Source of the DNA: a bacterium
GTDB lineage: Bacteria > Bacillota > Bacilli > Lactobacillales > Streptococcaceae
Length of the DNA: 64,000 nucleotides
Assembly: GCA_905221235.1 (NCBI GenBank)
Contig: CAJNCJ010000003.1
Coordinates: 62,001-126,000, forward strand
Direction of reading: 5' to 3'
The translations under genes and the position numbers were made by a program. Below are positions 42,089-53,343 of this stretch, one piece after another; the first letter of the stretch is position 1; every line of letters starts with the position of its first letter. The notes beneath the pieces are model-generated. The model searched no databases. It was not told where the DNA came from and saw nothing but the letters and a program-made list of their open reading frames with translations.

Positions 42089-44500
42089 TTAAAAATAAAA
42101 TTGAACAAGATCACCTTCTGCTGTTGCTACCGAAATCCAATCTTTCCCCATGCATTTCGCTTTTGCTTTTTCTTGATTCACTTCAATCACATTTTTTTCA
42201 ATGCCTGGATAATAGACTCGCAAATCTCCTCCACTCCTTGATAAAATGCTCATCTGTAAGAGTTTTTTATCCTCCCACTGCATGCTAACTTCAAAATGTC
42301 CACGTGCCATTAAGCCTGAAACTGAACCTGTTGACCAGGCATCAGGTAGGGCAGCTAGGGGCACCAGATAAGCTGTATGAGACTGAAGCAACATTTCTGC
42401 CATGCCACTAGTAGCACCAAAATTACCATCTATTTGAAAAGGTGGATGGCTACACCAAAGATTGGGTAAGGTGGATGTCTTTAACTGCTCTGCTAATAAT
42501 TTATGGGCTCGATTTCCATCTCCCAAACGGGCCCAGAGATTGATCTTATTAGCCTTGGACCAGCCTGTGCCCCCATCTCCACGATCATTGAGACTAGCAC
42601 GCGCCGCTTCAAGATACTCTTGCCCCTTATGACTAAAGAGAGTTCCAGGATAGAGTCCCACCAGATGGGAAGCATGCCGATGTTGGGCCTCCACCTTCTC
42701 ATTTTGAAAATACTGCTCTTCCTCCTCATACCACTCCCTGATTCGACCAGATTGAGTAATTTGAAGAGGATTTAATAAATCAAATTTTTCTTTGACTTCA
42801 GTCAACAAGTCCTCATCCATCCCCAGTTCTTGAGCAGCCTGAATAAAATCATGGAATAATTGCCAAGTAAGAGATTGGTCATAGGTATTGCCAATAGAAA
42901 TCGGACCATGTTCTGGCGAGTAAGACGGAGAAGATACCCAACGCTGGGCCAGCTTATCCTCATGTAAAAAAGCATTCCAAAAACAAACCGTTTCCCTCAA
43001 CATGGGATAAATTTTCTCCCTGAGATAGTCTTGGTCCCTGTAAAATGAATAGGCCTCATAAACCGTTTGCATCATCCACGCATTGGCAGCTGGCGACCAG
43101 CCCCAGTAGTAGTCCCAACCAGGTGCCGTCCAGCCAAAAGGAGTCGCTTGCGTATGAACCAACCAACCATTCTCCTCCCCTTCCTGAGAGACGATTCCTG
43201 CATACCTTGCAGCCGCTATGCGACCATAGACACGCAAATCATCGATATAGTTGATAACCGGAAAGGCCGTTTCTAAGAGGTTAGTCACATAGGCTGGCCA
43301 ATAATTCATCTGCAGATTGATATTCAAGTGATAGTCTGAATTCCAAGGAGGATTGTCAATCGTATTCCAGACCCCTTGTAGGTTAGCTGGTAGAGCATCT
43401 GGGCAATCTCTGGAAGAACTAATCAATAAATACCGCCCATACTGGAAGAACAGTTCCTCCAAAGCCTGCCCCTCTTGTGGCTTATAATTTTTTAACAAAT
43501 CTTCTGTAGTGGATGCGTCAATTTCAGCCCCCAAATCCAATTGAACACGCTGAAATAAGGATTGGTAGTCCTGAATATGCCTGGATTTCAATTGGTCATA
43601 GCCCTTTTCTTTAGCTGTCTCCACCAAGTCCTTTACTTGCTGCTCTAAATCTAGTTTTTTGCGATAATTGCTAGCAGGATTTTGGGCAAAATCTGTCTTA
43701 GCAGACAAGAAAAGATTGGCATAACTGGCTCCTGATATCTGAACCTTATTCGACAAGACTCTAATGTCTCCATCCGTTTGCCAAGTAAGACAGCCAGCAA
43801 ACCGCAGATTATTATCCTTAACCCGTCCCTTCATCGAGATATGAGAATCAGTGATATCCAGCTGGCATTCCTTGTAATCAGACTTTTTCTGCTCATACTT
43901 TCCATCAGAAGCCAAATCACGCGTCAAGGACAGTTCCATAGTAAAATCTAGAGTTTCCTCCCCTTCCTTAGTAAAACGCTGAACCAAGAGATCATCTGGA
44001 AAACTGGCAAAGGCTTCACGTTCAAATCTCGTTCCCTTATAGGCATAAGAAGTCGTCGCAAGCGCCTTACTGATATTCAGCTGTCTCTGGTAATCCGTCA
44101 CCTGAGACAAAGTCGTGCCTTGCTGGCTAAACTCTATGAAAATATCTCCAAAAGACAGATAGGTTCCATATTGACTCGTTTTTGGTCCGACTAGGTGCTG
44201 CTCAGCCAATTCCTTAGCAGTATTGCAATCCCTCTTTTCCAAAGCCTGCCGAATCTCAGCTAAAAAACTATACTGATCTTGAAGATTTCCACCCTGATAA
44301 TCTGAACTATCAGGAAGTGGACCTCCAGACCAGAGACTTTTTTCATTAAATTGAATCCGCTCAGCCCCTATAAGCCCAAATACTTTAGCCCCTAAAGAAC
44401 CATTACCTATCGGTAAAGCCTCTTCTTCCCAGCCCTTGTAAGTGCTTGAAGCTGGTTGCTTGTAGGTCAGTACATAATCTTGTTTTTTATTCCTTATCAT
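42089..44500 (-). CDS. Glycoside hydrolase family 95 (alpha-L-fucosidase type)
   Basis: An 803-residue enzyme. GH95 traits are visible from N to C: EALPIGNGSLGAKVFG, RIQFNEKSLWSGGP, NLQGVWN, YHLNINLQMNYWPAY, EAQHRHASHLVGLYPG and QIDGNFGATSGMAEMLLQS, the last two around catalytic-site residues of characterised members. There is no signal peptide or anchor, so it is expected to be cytoplasmic and to act on imported oligosaccharides with alpha-1,2-fucose or alpha-galactose. No strong ribosome site precedes the ATG. It stands between the gpmA terminator and its own terminator without a sugar transporter beside it. Confidence 0.88.
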   Translation of the reverse strand: MIRNKKQDYVLTYKQPASSTYKGWEEEALPIGNGSLGAKVFGLIGAERIQFNEKSLWSGGPLPDSSDYQGGNLQDQYSFLAEIRQALEKRDCNTAKELAEQHLVGPKTSQYGTYLSFGDIFIEFSQQGTTLSQVTDYQRQLNISKALATTSYAYKGTRFEREAFASFPDDLLVQRFTKEGEETLDFTMELSLTRDLASDGKYEQKKSDYKECQLDITDSHISMKGRVKDNNLRFAGCLTWQTDGDIRVLSNKVQISGASYANLFLSAKTDFAQNPASNYRKKLDLEQQVKDLVETAKEKGYDQLKSRHIQDYQSLFQRVQLDLGAEIDASTTEDLLKNYKPQEGQALEELFFQYGRYLLISSSRDCPDALPANLQGVWNTIDNPPWNSDYHLNINLQMNYWPAYVTNLLETAFPVINYIDDLRVYGRIAAARYAGIVSQEGEENGWLVHTQATPFGWTAPGWDYYWGWSPAANAWMMQTVYEAYSFYRDQDYLREKIYPMLRETVCFWNAFLHEDKLAQRWVSSPSYSPEHGPISIGNTYDQSLTWQLFHDFIQAAQELGMDEDLLTEVKEKFDLLNPLQITQSGRIREWYEEEEQYFQNEKVEAQHRHASHLVGLYPGTLFSHKGQEYLEAARASLNDRGDGGTGWSKANKINLWARLGDGNRAHKLLAEQLKTSTLPNLWCSHPPFQIDGNFGATSGMAEMLLQSHTAYLVPLAALPDAWSTGSVSGLMARGHFEVSMQWEDKKLLQMSILSRSGGDLRVYYPGIEKNVIEVNQEKAKAKCMGKDWISVATAEGDLVQFYF

Positions 44501-44516
44501 ACTACCATACTAACAT

Positions 44517-44542
44517 AAAAAGCCTAGAAATCAATTCTAGAC
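44517..44542 (-). terminator. Terminator of gpmA
   Basis: On the minus strand GTCTAGAA and TTCTAGGC pair around TTGAT and are followed by five T, just after the gpmA stop. Confidence 0.7.
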
Positions 44543-44552
44543 TTACAATTTT

Positions 44553-45245
44553 TTATTTTCCAAGGTAGTATTCAGAAACTACGTTCAATTTTTCGTCGAA
44601 TTCGAATACCAATGGTGGGAAGTTAGGGATTTCCACGTCCATGATTTCGTCATCTGACAAACCTTTGATGTGTTTTACAAGGGCACGGATTGAGTTACCG
44701 TGAGCTCCTACGAATACGTTTTTACCATCTTTAAGAGCTGGAGCGATTTTATCTTCCCAGAATGGAAGGGCACGTTCCAAAGTCACTTTCAAGTTTTCAG
44801 CATCTGGGATAACTGAGTCGTCAAGTGAAGCGTAACGACGGTCAGTATGAGCTGAGTGCTCATCATCACGATCCATGTTTGGAGGCAATACATCGTATGA
44901 ACGACGCCAGATGTGAACTTGTTCATCACCAAATTGTTCAGCAGCTTCAGCTTTGTTTTTACCAGTCAAACCACCGTAGTGACGTTCGTTCAAGCGCCAT
45001 GATTTTTCAACTGGAACCCACAATTGGTCAGAAGCTTCAAGAGCCAAGTTAGTTGTTTTGATAGCACGTTTCAATACTGAAGTGTAAGCTTGGTCAAATT
45101 CGATACCAGCTTCTTTGATCAATTTACCAGCGTCAATCGCTTGTTGTGTACCTTTTTCAGACAAATCAACATCAGCCCAACCAGTGAAAAGGTTAGCTTT
45201 GTTCCATTCAGACTCACCGTGGCGAGCAAAAACCAATTTTACCAT
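44553..45245 (-). CDS. gpmA: 2,3-bisphosphoglycerate-dependent phosphoglycerate mutase
   Basis: A 230-residue glycolytic enzyme converting 3-phosphoglycerate to 2-phosphoglycerate. The phospho-histidine motif [10 protein letters not shown] (His near 9), [11 protein letters not shown] and the second His in [10 protein letters not shown] are present. Codon use is strongly biased toward the preferred set, as expected for a highly expressed enzyme. Monocistronic with its own terminator. Confidence 0.96.
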   Translation of the reverse strand: MVKLVFARHGESEWNKANLFTGWADVDLSEKGTQQAIDAGKLIKEAGIEFDQAYTSVLKRAIKTTNLALEASDQLWVPVEKSWRLNERHYGGLTGKNKAEAAEQFGDEQVHIWRRSYDVLPPNMDRDDEHSAHTDRRYASLDDSVIPDAENLKVTLERALPFWEDKIAPALKDGKNVFVGAHGNSIRALVKHIKGLSDDEIMDVEIPNFPPLVFEFDEKLNVVSEYYLGK

Positions 45246-45334
45246 TAGATGGATTCTCCTTTAAATTTTCCGAGGTTTCCCCTCGTTTATCTATTCTATT
45301 TTACACAATTTTTCACAAAAAAGCTAGTCAAAAC

Positions 45335-45377
45335 CAAAAAGGAAAGGACTGTTTGACAATCCTTTTCCTTATTTTTT
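45335..45377. terminator. Terminator between gpmA promoter region and small membrane-protein gene
   Basis: AAAAAGGAAAGGA and TCCTTTTCCTT pair around about 10 bases with A and T tracts outside; it ends the gene at 45376-45774 on the minus strand. Confidence 0.75.
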
Positions 45378-45774
45378 ATCCTTCAACTTTGAATTTTTTG
45401 AGACTTCCTAAAAATAGTGAACCACCGATAATTGCTAGGATTCCTCCTACCCAACCAAGGGCTGGAATCAAGCCAACTGCTCCACCTACGATTAATAGGA
45501 CAGAAGGAGCCGAACCAACACGACTTTCTCCCTTATAGTATACAATCGCAACAATTCCTAAAACTAAAATAGCAATTTTCAAAACAGTTGGAAGTAAAAC
45601 TCCTGCAACTCCTGCAACTGTTGTAGATGCAGTTAATTCAGGACTCTGTGTAGCTGTTGCTGTAGCAGCTGTACTCACAACTGCTGCTAGTAAAAGAAAT
45701 GGGGCAATAAGCAAGTATATTCCACCTACTAAACCAACAATACCACTATAAAGTGCTAAAGCTTTTGACTTCAT
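45376..45774 (-). CDS. Small integral membrane protein (DUF4064-like)
   Basis: A 132-residue protein with three to four hydrophobic segments and an Ala/Thr-rich extracellular loop (VSTAATATATQSPELTAST). The arrangement resembles DUF4064 proteins of Firmicutes, which have no known function. GGAG precedes the ATG at good spacing. It lies alone between gpmA and ileS. Confidence 0.75.
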   Translation of the reverse strand: MKSKALALYSGIVGLVGGIYLLIAPFLLLAAVVSTAATATATQSPELTASTTVAGVAGVLLPTVLKIAILVLGIVAIVYYKGESRVGSAPSVLLIVGGAVGLIPALGWVGGILAIIGGSLFLGSLKKFKVEG

Positions 45775-45863
45775 AATAAATCTCCTTTAATGTTTTATAC
45801 TAAATATTATACCATAACTAGTTAAAATACTCAATTCATGAATATTCTCCAGACTACTCGAAA

Positions 45864-48656
45864 CTATTTCTCTTCAAATCCTTCTGCGACTGCGTCCGCA
45901 AAGTTTTCTTCTACGATGCTAGCACAGTGGTCACAGATGACTGCGTGGTAGCTGCGTTCTGCTGTTGTTGGGTCGATACGACGGCAACGGTCACATACTT
46001 CACCTGCAGCGCGTTCTACTGTGAAGGCCACATCTTCGAAGCTAACGGCAACTTCTGGAGCTGGTCCTTCTGCGATGGTCAATTCAGACACAATCAAAAG
46101 TTGAGCTACATTGCTGTTTACTGCTTCGAGTAGAGTTTTCACAACTTCGTTTGGATAAACTGTCAAGTGGGCTTCTAATGATTTACCGATAACTTTGGCA
46201 TTACGAGCTTCTTCCAAGGCTTTTTGAGCTTGTCCACGGAAGTCCATGAAGGCAGCCCATGTATCCAAGATTTCTTCTTGGTTAGCAAATGTCTCTGCTT
46301 CTGGCAATTCTGACAATTGAACGAAGTCTTCTGCTTCAAACTCAAGATATGACCAGATTTCTTCCGCAGTGTGAGGAAGGATTGGTGTCAAGAGTTTGGT
46401 GATTTTCACAAGAATGTCATAGAAAACAGTCTGCATTTGACGACGTTCCAATGATTTGGCACCTTCGATGTAAACAACGTCTTTGGCAAAATCAAGGTAG
46501 AAGGCTGACAAATCAACGTTGATAAAGTTCACCAAGGCCTTGTAGATTGTCAAGAATTCAAAGTTGGCGTAAGCATCACGAATGGTCTTAACAAGCTGGT
46601 TAAAGCGAATCGTCATGTACTTATCAACTGAACGAAGTTCATCGTAAGCGACTGCATCTTGAGCTGGGTTAAAGTCAGATGTATTGGCAATCAAGAAACG
46701 AAGGGTGTTACGAATCTTACGGTAAGTTTCAGAGACTTGGCTCAAGATATCCATAGAGATACGTACGTCATTGCTTGAGTCAACACTTGTTACCCAGAGA
46801 CGCAAGATTTCAGCACCAAATTGTTTTTCAACATCGCTTGGAGCAATGGTATTTCCAAGAGATTTAGACATCTTCTCACCTTTACCGTCAAGGGCAAAAC
46901 CTTGTGACAAGATTTGCTTGTAAGGTGCTACGCCATGGTTGGCAACAGATGTGATGAGTGATGAGTTGAACCAACCACGGTATTGGTCAGAACCTTCTAG
47001 GTAAAGGTCTGCTGGGTAAGTCAACTCAGGACGGTTTACTACAACTCCATTCCATGATGAACCTGAGTCAAACCAAACGTCCATGATATCTGTTTCTTTT
47101 TTGAACTCACCATTTGGTGAACCTGGATGAGTAAATCCTTCTGGCAAGAGGTCCTTAGCATCACGTTCCCACCAAATACTTGAACCATGGCCTTCAAAGA
47201 GTTGAGCCACGTGTTCAATAGTTTCAGCTGTCATGATCGCTGTACCATCTTCAGCGTAGAAGATAGGAAGTGGAACACCCCAAGCACGTTGACGAGAGAT
47301 AACCCAGTCGCCACGGTCACGAATCATATTGTAAAGACGGACTTTACCCCATTCTGAGTGGAATTTCACTTTTTCAATTTCGTCCAAGATTTCTTGGCGG
47401 AATTTAGAAACTGAGGCAAACCATTGTGGTACTGCACGCCAGATGATTGGTTTCTTAGTACGCCAGTCAAATGGGTATGAGTGAGAAATTTCTTCTTGGG
47501 CTAGAAGGAGGTTACCAAGTTTTTCAATAACAGTTGGAACTACCTTTTCATAGAATTGACCTTCAAACTCAGGACCAGCATTCTTCATCATGATACCACG
47601 CTCGTCAACAGTCACTGCGACTTCAAGACCATTAGCAATACCAACATTGTAGTCGTCCTCACCAAAACCAGGGGCTGTATGGACAATACCAGTACCAGAG
47701 TCAGTTGTAACGTGGTCTCCAAGGATAACCAATTCATCTACAGCTGTATCCCATGGATGTTCTGTTACGATATGATTCAATTCTTGACCACGGTAAGTTG
47801 CCAACACTTGAACATCAGCCCAGCTAAATTTCTCAGACAAGCTAGTCAACAATTCTGCAGCAACCACAAACTTACGAGCTTCACCAGCAGGTTGAACCAA
47901 AACGTAATCAATATCTGCTCCGACAGTCAAACCACGAGAAGCTGTGATGGTAAATGGAGTAGTTGTCCAGACAACAATGTAAGTATCTGTATCTAGAACA
48001 CCTTTGCCATCTTTTACCTTGTTGGCATAGTAAAGGGAAGTTGAAACTAAGTCATGGTATTCAATCTCTGCTTCAGCAAGGGCTGACTCAGATGACCAAG
48101 ACCAGTAAACTGGTTTTGCACCACGGTAGATATAACCTTTATTAGCCATCTCACCAAAGACACGGATTTGGGCTGCTTCATAGTCAGGAGTCAAGGTCAC
48201 ATATGGATTTTCCCAGTCACCAGAAACCCCCAAACGTTTAAAGTCTTCACGTTGTTTATCTACTTGTGAAAGAGCGTATTCACGGCAAAGTTTCAAGTAC
48301 TCAACCAAGTCCATTTCTTTACGTTTGACACCTTGTTTTGCCAAAACTTGCTCGATTGGCAGACCATGTGTATCCCAACCTGGAATATATGGTGCATAAA
48401 ATCCTGACATAGATTTTGAACGAACAATGATATCTTTTGAAATCTTGTTCATTGCGTGTCCAACGTGGATATTTCCATTCGCATATGGAGGGCCATCATG
48501 CAAGGTGAAATGAGGTTTTCCTTGGTTCAATTCTTGACGACGTTGATAAAGTTTTGCATCTTCCCATTCCTTTTGCCAAACTGGCTCTTTGGTAGGAAGG
48601 CCTGCACGCATTGGGAAAGCTGTTTTCCCAAGATTAAGGGTATCTTTGAGTTTCAT
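45864..48656 (-). CDS. ileS: Isoleucyl-tRNA synthetase
   Basis: A 930-residue class I synthetase. The HIGH motif appears as [11 protein letters not shown] near residue 60, KMSKS as EKMSKSLGN near 590, and the C-terminal zinc site as CDRCRR and CDHC. The editing domain (CP1) is between. It charges tRNA-Ile and clears valine errors. AAAGGAG precedes the ATG and a T-box leader lies upstream. Confidence 0.97.
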   Translation of the reverse strand: MKLKDTLNLGKTAFPMRAGLPTKEPVWQKEWEDAKLYQRRQELNQGKPHFTLHDGPPYANGNIHVGHAMNKISKDIIVRSKSMSGFYAPYIPGWDTHGLPIEQVLAKQGVKRKEMDLVEYLKLCREYALSQVDKQREDFKRLGVSGDWENPYVTLTPDYEAAQIRVFGEMANKGYIYRGAKPVYWSWSSESALAEAEIEYHDLVSTSLYYANKVKDGKGVLDTDTYIVVWTTTPFTITASRGLTVGADIDYVLVQPAGEARKFVVAAELLTSLSEKFSWADVQVLATYRGQELNHIVTEHPWDTAVDELVILGDHVTTDSGTGIVHTAPGFGEDDYNVGIANGLEVAVTVDERGIMMKNAGPEFEGQFYEKVVPTVIEKLGNLLLAQEEISHSYPFDWRTKKPIIWRAVPQWFASVSKFRQEILDEIEKVKFHSEWGKVRLYNMIRDRGDWVISRQRAWGVPLPIFYAEDGTAIMTAETIEHVAQLFEGHGSSIWWERDAKDLLPEGFTHPGSPNGEFKKETDIMDVWFDSGSSWNGVVVNRPELTYPADLYLEGSDQYRGWFNSSLITSVANHGVAPYKQILSQGFALDGKGEKMSKSLGNTIAPSDVEKQFGAEILRLWVTSVDSSNDVRISMDILSQVSETYRKIRNTLRFLIANTSDFNPAQDAVAYDELRSVDKYMTIRFNQLVKTIRDAYANFEFLTIYKALVNFINVDLSAFYLDFAKDVVYIEGAKSLERRQMQTVFYDILVKITKLLTPILPHTAEEIWSYLEFEAEDFVQLSELPEAETFANQEEILDTWAAFMDFRGQAQKALEEARNAKVIGKSLEAHLTVYPNEVVKTLLEAVNSNVAQLLIVSELTIAEGPAPEVAVSFEDVAFTVERAAGEVCDRCRRIDPTTAERSYHAVICDHCASIVEENFADAVAEGFEEK

Positions 48657-48660
48657 GGTA

Positions 48661-48890
48661 TCTCCTTTATAAATAATAACAAATTAAAAACCACGACTTC
48701 CAAAAAGGACGAAAATCGTGGTACCACCTTTATTCGAAAAAAGACTCAGCTTTTTTCCTCTTATCCCGTAACGTGGGGAACGTCAAATCTTACTCCATTC
48801 AGACTTGAGTTTTTGAGAGGATAATCTTATCGTTAGGGATTACAGGACTCACACCATCTCCTGCTCGCTGGAAATATAAGGATAAGATAT
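48661..48890 (-). promoter_or_regulatory. T-box leader controlling ileS
   Basis: On the minus strand the T-box GGTGGTACCACG is at 48716-48727, followed by a terminator stem (CCACGATTTTC and the partner GTCGTGG, then TTTTT) at 48683-48721. About 150 bases of leader precede it. Uncharged tRNA-Ile should favour the antiterminator. Confidence 0.9.
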
Positions 48891-48907
48891 TGTTCTCAGA
48901 ATATTTC

Positions 48908-49789
48908 TTATAAAATTGTAACAGATTCTTGCGGTGCTTCAAATCCTGGTGCTGAATCAAACGTTTCTGTAGCTGGTGTTGGAGCCGAAGGATGTACTGG
49001 AGCTACTTCTGGTTCTTCGTACATTGGACCAACTGGATGAGCAGGCTCTTCTTCAATTTGAGGACTCACTACAGGAGTTGGATTTTCCACTTCCTGTTTA
49101 GCCTGAGCTTCAAATTCAGCCAATTCTTTATTGGCTGCCTCAATACGAGCCTGTAACTCTGTCATTTCTTCTTGAGAAAATTGACGTGTCATATCAATTG
49201 GTTCTTCCTCAATTGGAGCTGGAATCGGTTCTCCAAGTACTTCGCTAACAACTTCTTTAAAGGCTTCATCACTTGTCTGAAGATAAGTAGCTGTTGGACG
49301 AAGAATATCTTCCCAATCTGAAGATTCAACAATAGCCAACTGACTCTCAATTGTAGATTTGAGACGTTGGTGGAAGACACGACTCTTGTTCTTCAATTCT
49401 TCGGTTTCAACAGCAACTTTCTTAGCATTATCAGCTGCCTGACGAAGAATTTCATTTGCCTTGTATTTTGCTTCTTCCAATAATCGATGTGCATCCTGTT
49501 CAGCTTGATGAATAATATTATTTGAACGATCGTGTGCTGTTTGTTTCACTCTCTCAGCTGTATCTTGGGCAATCAATACAGACTGGCTCAACGAATCTTT
49601 CATCTCATCAAAGTAAGACAAACGCTCTTCCAAATTTTTAATATGTAAATCCTTATCATGATTAGAACGAACCAAATCTTCATAATCACGAACCACAATA
49701 TCTAAAAATTCATCTACTTCTTCTGGATCAAAACCTCTAAATCGTGTGCTAAAGGTTTTATCTTTGATTTCTAACGATGTAATTGGCAT
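48908..49789 (-). CDS. divIVA: Cell-division protein DivIVA
   Basis: A 293-residue coiled-coil protein that binds curved membrane at septum and poles. The N-terminal membrane-binding domain ITSLEIKDKTFSTRFRGFDPEEVDEFLD is conserved, followed by a long coiled coil (residues 35-165) and an acidic, Pro-rich tail. I start at ATG 49789 with GAGG before it; the GTG four codons upstream overlaps the ylmH stop. From memory the pneumococcal protein is about 262 residues, so the tail here is longer. Last gene of the division cluster. Confidence 0.95.
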   Translation of the reverse strand: MPITSLEIKDKTFSTRFRGFDPEEVDEFLDIVVRDYEDLVRSNHDKDLHIKNLEERLSYFDEMKDSLSQSVLIAQDTAERVKQTAHDRSNNIIHQAEQDAHRLLEEAKYKANEILRQAADNAKKVAVETEELKNKSRVFHQRLKSTIESQLAIVESSDWEDILRPTATYLQTSDEAFKEVVSEVLGEPIPAPIEEEPIDMTRQFSQEEMTELQARIEAANKELAEFEAQAKQEVENPTPVVSPQIEEEPAHPVGPMYEEPEVAPVHPSAPTPATETFDSAPGFEAPQESVTIL

Positions 49790-49797
49790 ATTTTTCC

Positions 49798-50583
49798 TCA
49801 CTTACTTAATAATAACTGGACGGTTATTTTTTTCTTCTCTTTTTTAGTTTGTCCCTTATCTTGAAGCAACCTCAGACGCCCAAATTTTCTAACACTAATC
49901 AAGTCCCCAACTTGAACAGTATAATCTGATTTGTCTACCACATGATAATTTACTTGGACAAGTTTCTTTTCAATCAACTGGTTTGCTTGATTTCTGGATA
50001 GTTTTAAAACATTTGATAAAAGAACGTCTAATCGAAAACTAGACACAGATAAATCCAGTTCACGATACTGTTCTAGCTTATCTATTTTCTCGGTGAAAGG
50101 ACGTTCCTCCAGCGAAACGGGTATACGGCCAATTTTCTTTAATCCATCTTGAAAGAGAAGAAGAAATTGCTGATTAATCATAATCTGTGCACGTTCTTCA
50201 TCTACTAGGATATCTCCAAAAAGTTTCCGTTCAATCCCTAATTGATTGATGACTGTACCTAAAATTTTAGCATGCGTCAAATGTTCAAATTTATTGGAAT
50301 ACACAATTTCCTGAAGAGATATTTCAAAATCTGAAAACTCTGGTTGGAAATAATCTGGGTATAATAAGATCCGAACATACTCACTCGAGACGAATTCCCC
50401 ACTACTGCTACAAGCAAGACCATAAGTTTTTGCTAAAATCTTTAATAGCTTCTCCTGATGAGGATTGATAAAAGGAGTTAAAAAAGGAGCATAGCTATCT
50501 TCTACCTTCTTTATCCATTCCATTCCCTTGTCAAGAAAGGGGCGATCTTCTATGGAGAAATGCTGGTAAATCCCTTTATTCAT
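49798..50583 (-). CDS. ylmH: YlmH, S4-domain RNA-binding protein
   Basis: A 261-residue protein with a C-terminal S4 RNA-binding domain (RLDVLLSNVLKLSRNQANQLIEKKLVQVN). The start is ATG 50583, which overlaps the ylmG stop as ATGA; the longer frame upstream lies inside ylmG. The Bacillus relative is linked to ribosome rescue and quality control; its place in the division cluster is conserved without a proven reason. Confidence 0.92.
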   Translation of the reverse strand: MNKGIYQHFSIEDRPFLDKGMEWIKKVEDSYAPFLTPFINPHQEKLLKILAKTYGLACSSSGEFVSSEYVRILLYPDYFQPEFSDFEISLQEIVYSNKFEHLTHAKILGTVINQLGIERKLFGDILVDEERAQIMINQQFLLLFQDGLKKIGRIPVSLEERPFTEKIDKLEQYRELDLSVSSFRLDVLLSNVLKLSRNQANQLIEKKLVQVNYHVVDKSDYTVQVGDLISVRKFGRLRLLQDKGQTKKEKKKITVQLLLSK

Positions 50584-50843
50584 CCTATCATCGCCAGAAA
50601 ACGCACTAGGTTTTCTCCTAAAAATCGAACCAAAACAATCGCAACCCAAACAGATAAATCAAGACCCGCTATCTGTAAAGGCAGGCGTTGCAAGGGAGCA
50701 AGCACTGGTTTTACCAATGCTACAATCCAACGACCTAAACTTGATTCGTAGGCACCTGGAAACCAAGACATGACAGCAAAGGCTAGCAAAATCAGGGAGT
50801 AAATATCCACTGCATTATAAATCATACGAATTAAAAAAATCAT
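50580..50843 (-). CDS. ylmG: YlmG/YggT family membrane protein
   Basis: An 87-residue protein with two transmembrane segments and the YggT signature MSWFPGAYESSLGRWIVALVKP, then PLQIAGLDLSVWVAI. It overlaps ylmH by four bases and touches the end of sepF. Function in division or membrane organisation is inferred only from the conserved context. Confidence 0.92.
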   Translation of the reverse strand: MIFLIRMIYNAVDIYSLILLAFAVMSWFPGAYESSLGRWIVALVKPVLAPLQRLPLQIAGLDLSVWVAIVLVRFLGENLVRFLAMIG

Positions 50844-51382
50844 TATCGTACTCTATTTCGTCTCATATCAAAATCAAACTCACCTTGTTGATCTTCATCT
50901 GGTAAACGGATATCTTCAACATTTACAATAACATTCACTGGTGTCAACAGGTACATGGTAGAAGCTACCTTTTTCAAATTTCCAGCTAGAACATGGCAAG
51001 CTCCATCCAGATAATCTAAACAACGACGAGCTTGCACTTCAGTCATATATTGAAAATCAATCAAAATACTTTCGTTTCCTGCTAATAAATCAACAATTTC
51101 TATCGCATCTTCATATTTTCTAGGATAACGAACATCAATTGTTACTTTTTCAGTAGAATGCTGATTTTGCTTTGCTAACTCTTGTTGACGTGCATGCAGT
51201 CTAGTAATATTATTTTCTTTTGTACTACTTGTGCTTGGTGTTTGATTCGTTGAGAGAGCCTTTTCCTGTGTAGAATTTACTGGAGTTAAAATGGGCTCAT
51301 CTCGTTTTTCATTAGGGAGACTTAAATCCTCATCCTCCGTAAAATAATCTATAAATCTATCGAATCTATCTTTTAAAGACAT
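50843..51382 (-). CDS. sepF: Cell-division protein SepF
   Basis: A 179-residue FtsZ-binding protein. A short N-terminal amphipathic helix ([16 protein letters not shown]) binds membrane, a variable Gln/Thr/Ser-rich linker follows (40-95), and the C-terminal SepF domain has the pattern [19 protein letters not shown], ending in [11 protein letters not shown]. It lies nine bases after ylmE, as in most Firmicutes. Confidence 0.94.
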   Translation of the reverse strand: MSLKDRFDRFIDYFTEDEDLSLPNEKRDEPILTPVNSTQEKALSTNQTPSTSSTKENNITRLHARQQELAKQNQHSTEKVTIDVRYPRKYEDAIEIVDLLAGNESILIDFQYMTEVQARRCLDYLDGACHVLAGNLKKVASTMYLLTPVNVIVNVEDIRLPDEDQQGEFDFDMRRNRVR

Positions 51383-51391
51383 GGTTCTCTC

Positions 51392-52063
51392 CTACTTAAA
51401 AAATGCTGTACCTATGCGAACAAAGGTGGAACCGAATTGAATCGCTTCTTTATAATCACGACTCATTCCCATGCTTAAGTCGGTCATAGGCATATTTGGA
51501 ATTTGTTTTTCTTGGATTTCTTTTTGTAAATCTTGGGTCGCCTTGAAAATTTCTTTCAACTGCTCACTGCTAGCCTCAAAAGGTGCCATCGTCATTAAAC
51601 CAACATATTCAATCTTATCTAGTTTGGCTAACTCTGGCAAGACTTCCAATAATTCTTCTCTCGAAAAGCCGTGTTTACTTTCTTCTTTAGAAATATTTAC
51701 TTGAAGGAAACACTTGATGACTCGGTCACTTCTTTTTTGGATTTCCTCTGCTAGCTTTACTGAATCCAATGCATGGAAATAATCAACGTATTGAATGACA
51801 TCTTTCACCTTACGTCTTTGCAAGGTACCAATCAAATGCCAAGTCACATCTCGATCTTTTAAAGCTTGATATTTCTCTAGAAACTTATCTACACGATTTT
51901 CACCGATATGATGAACCCCTAGCGGAAGCAAGGCTTCCGCTGTCGGTACATCTACATACTTGGTAACTGCAATGACAGAGACTGAGCCACTCTCGCGATG
52001 AGCACTCAGACTTGCTTCTGCGACTTCTCGAAAAACACGTTCTGTATTTTCTTTTACATTCAT
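51392..52063 (-). CDS. ylmE: YggS/YlmE family PLP homeostasis protein
   Basis: A 223-residue PLP-binding protein of the YggS/PROSC family. The Lys that binds PLP is in VIAVTKYVDVPTAEAL (near residue 35), with GENRVDKFLEKY and LSMGMSRDYKEAI further on. Members keep free pyridoxal phosphate in balance; no enzymatic activity is established. The gene starts four bases after the ftsZ stop. Confidence 0.93.
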   Translation of the reverse strand: MNVKENTERVFREVAEASLSAHRESGSVSVIAVTKYVDVPTAEALLPLGVHHIGENRVDKFLEKYQALKDRDVTWHLIGTLQRRKVKDVIQYVDYFHALDSVKLAEEIQKRSDRVIKCFLQVNISKEESKHGFSREELLEVLPELAKLDKIEYVGLMTMAPFEASSEQLKEIFKATQDLQKEIQEKQIPNMPMTDLSMGMSRDYKEAIQFGSTFVRIGTAFFK

Positions 52064-52067
52064 TTAC

Positions 52068-53330
<1,263 letters not shown>

Positions 53331-53343
53331 TTATTTTTCCTCT

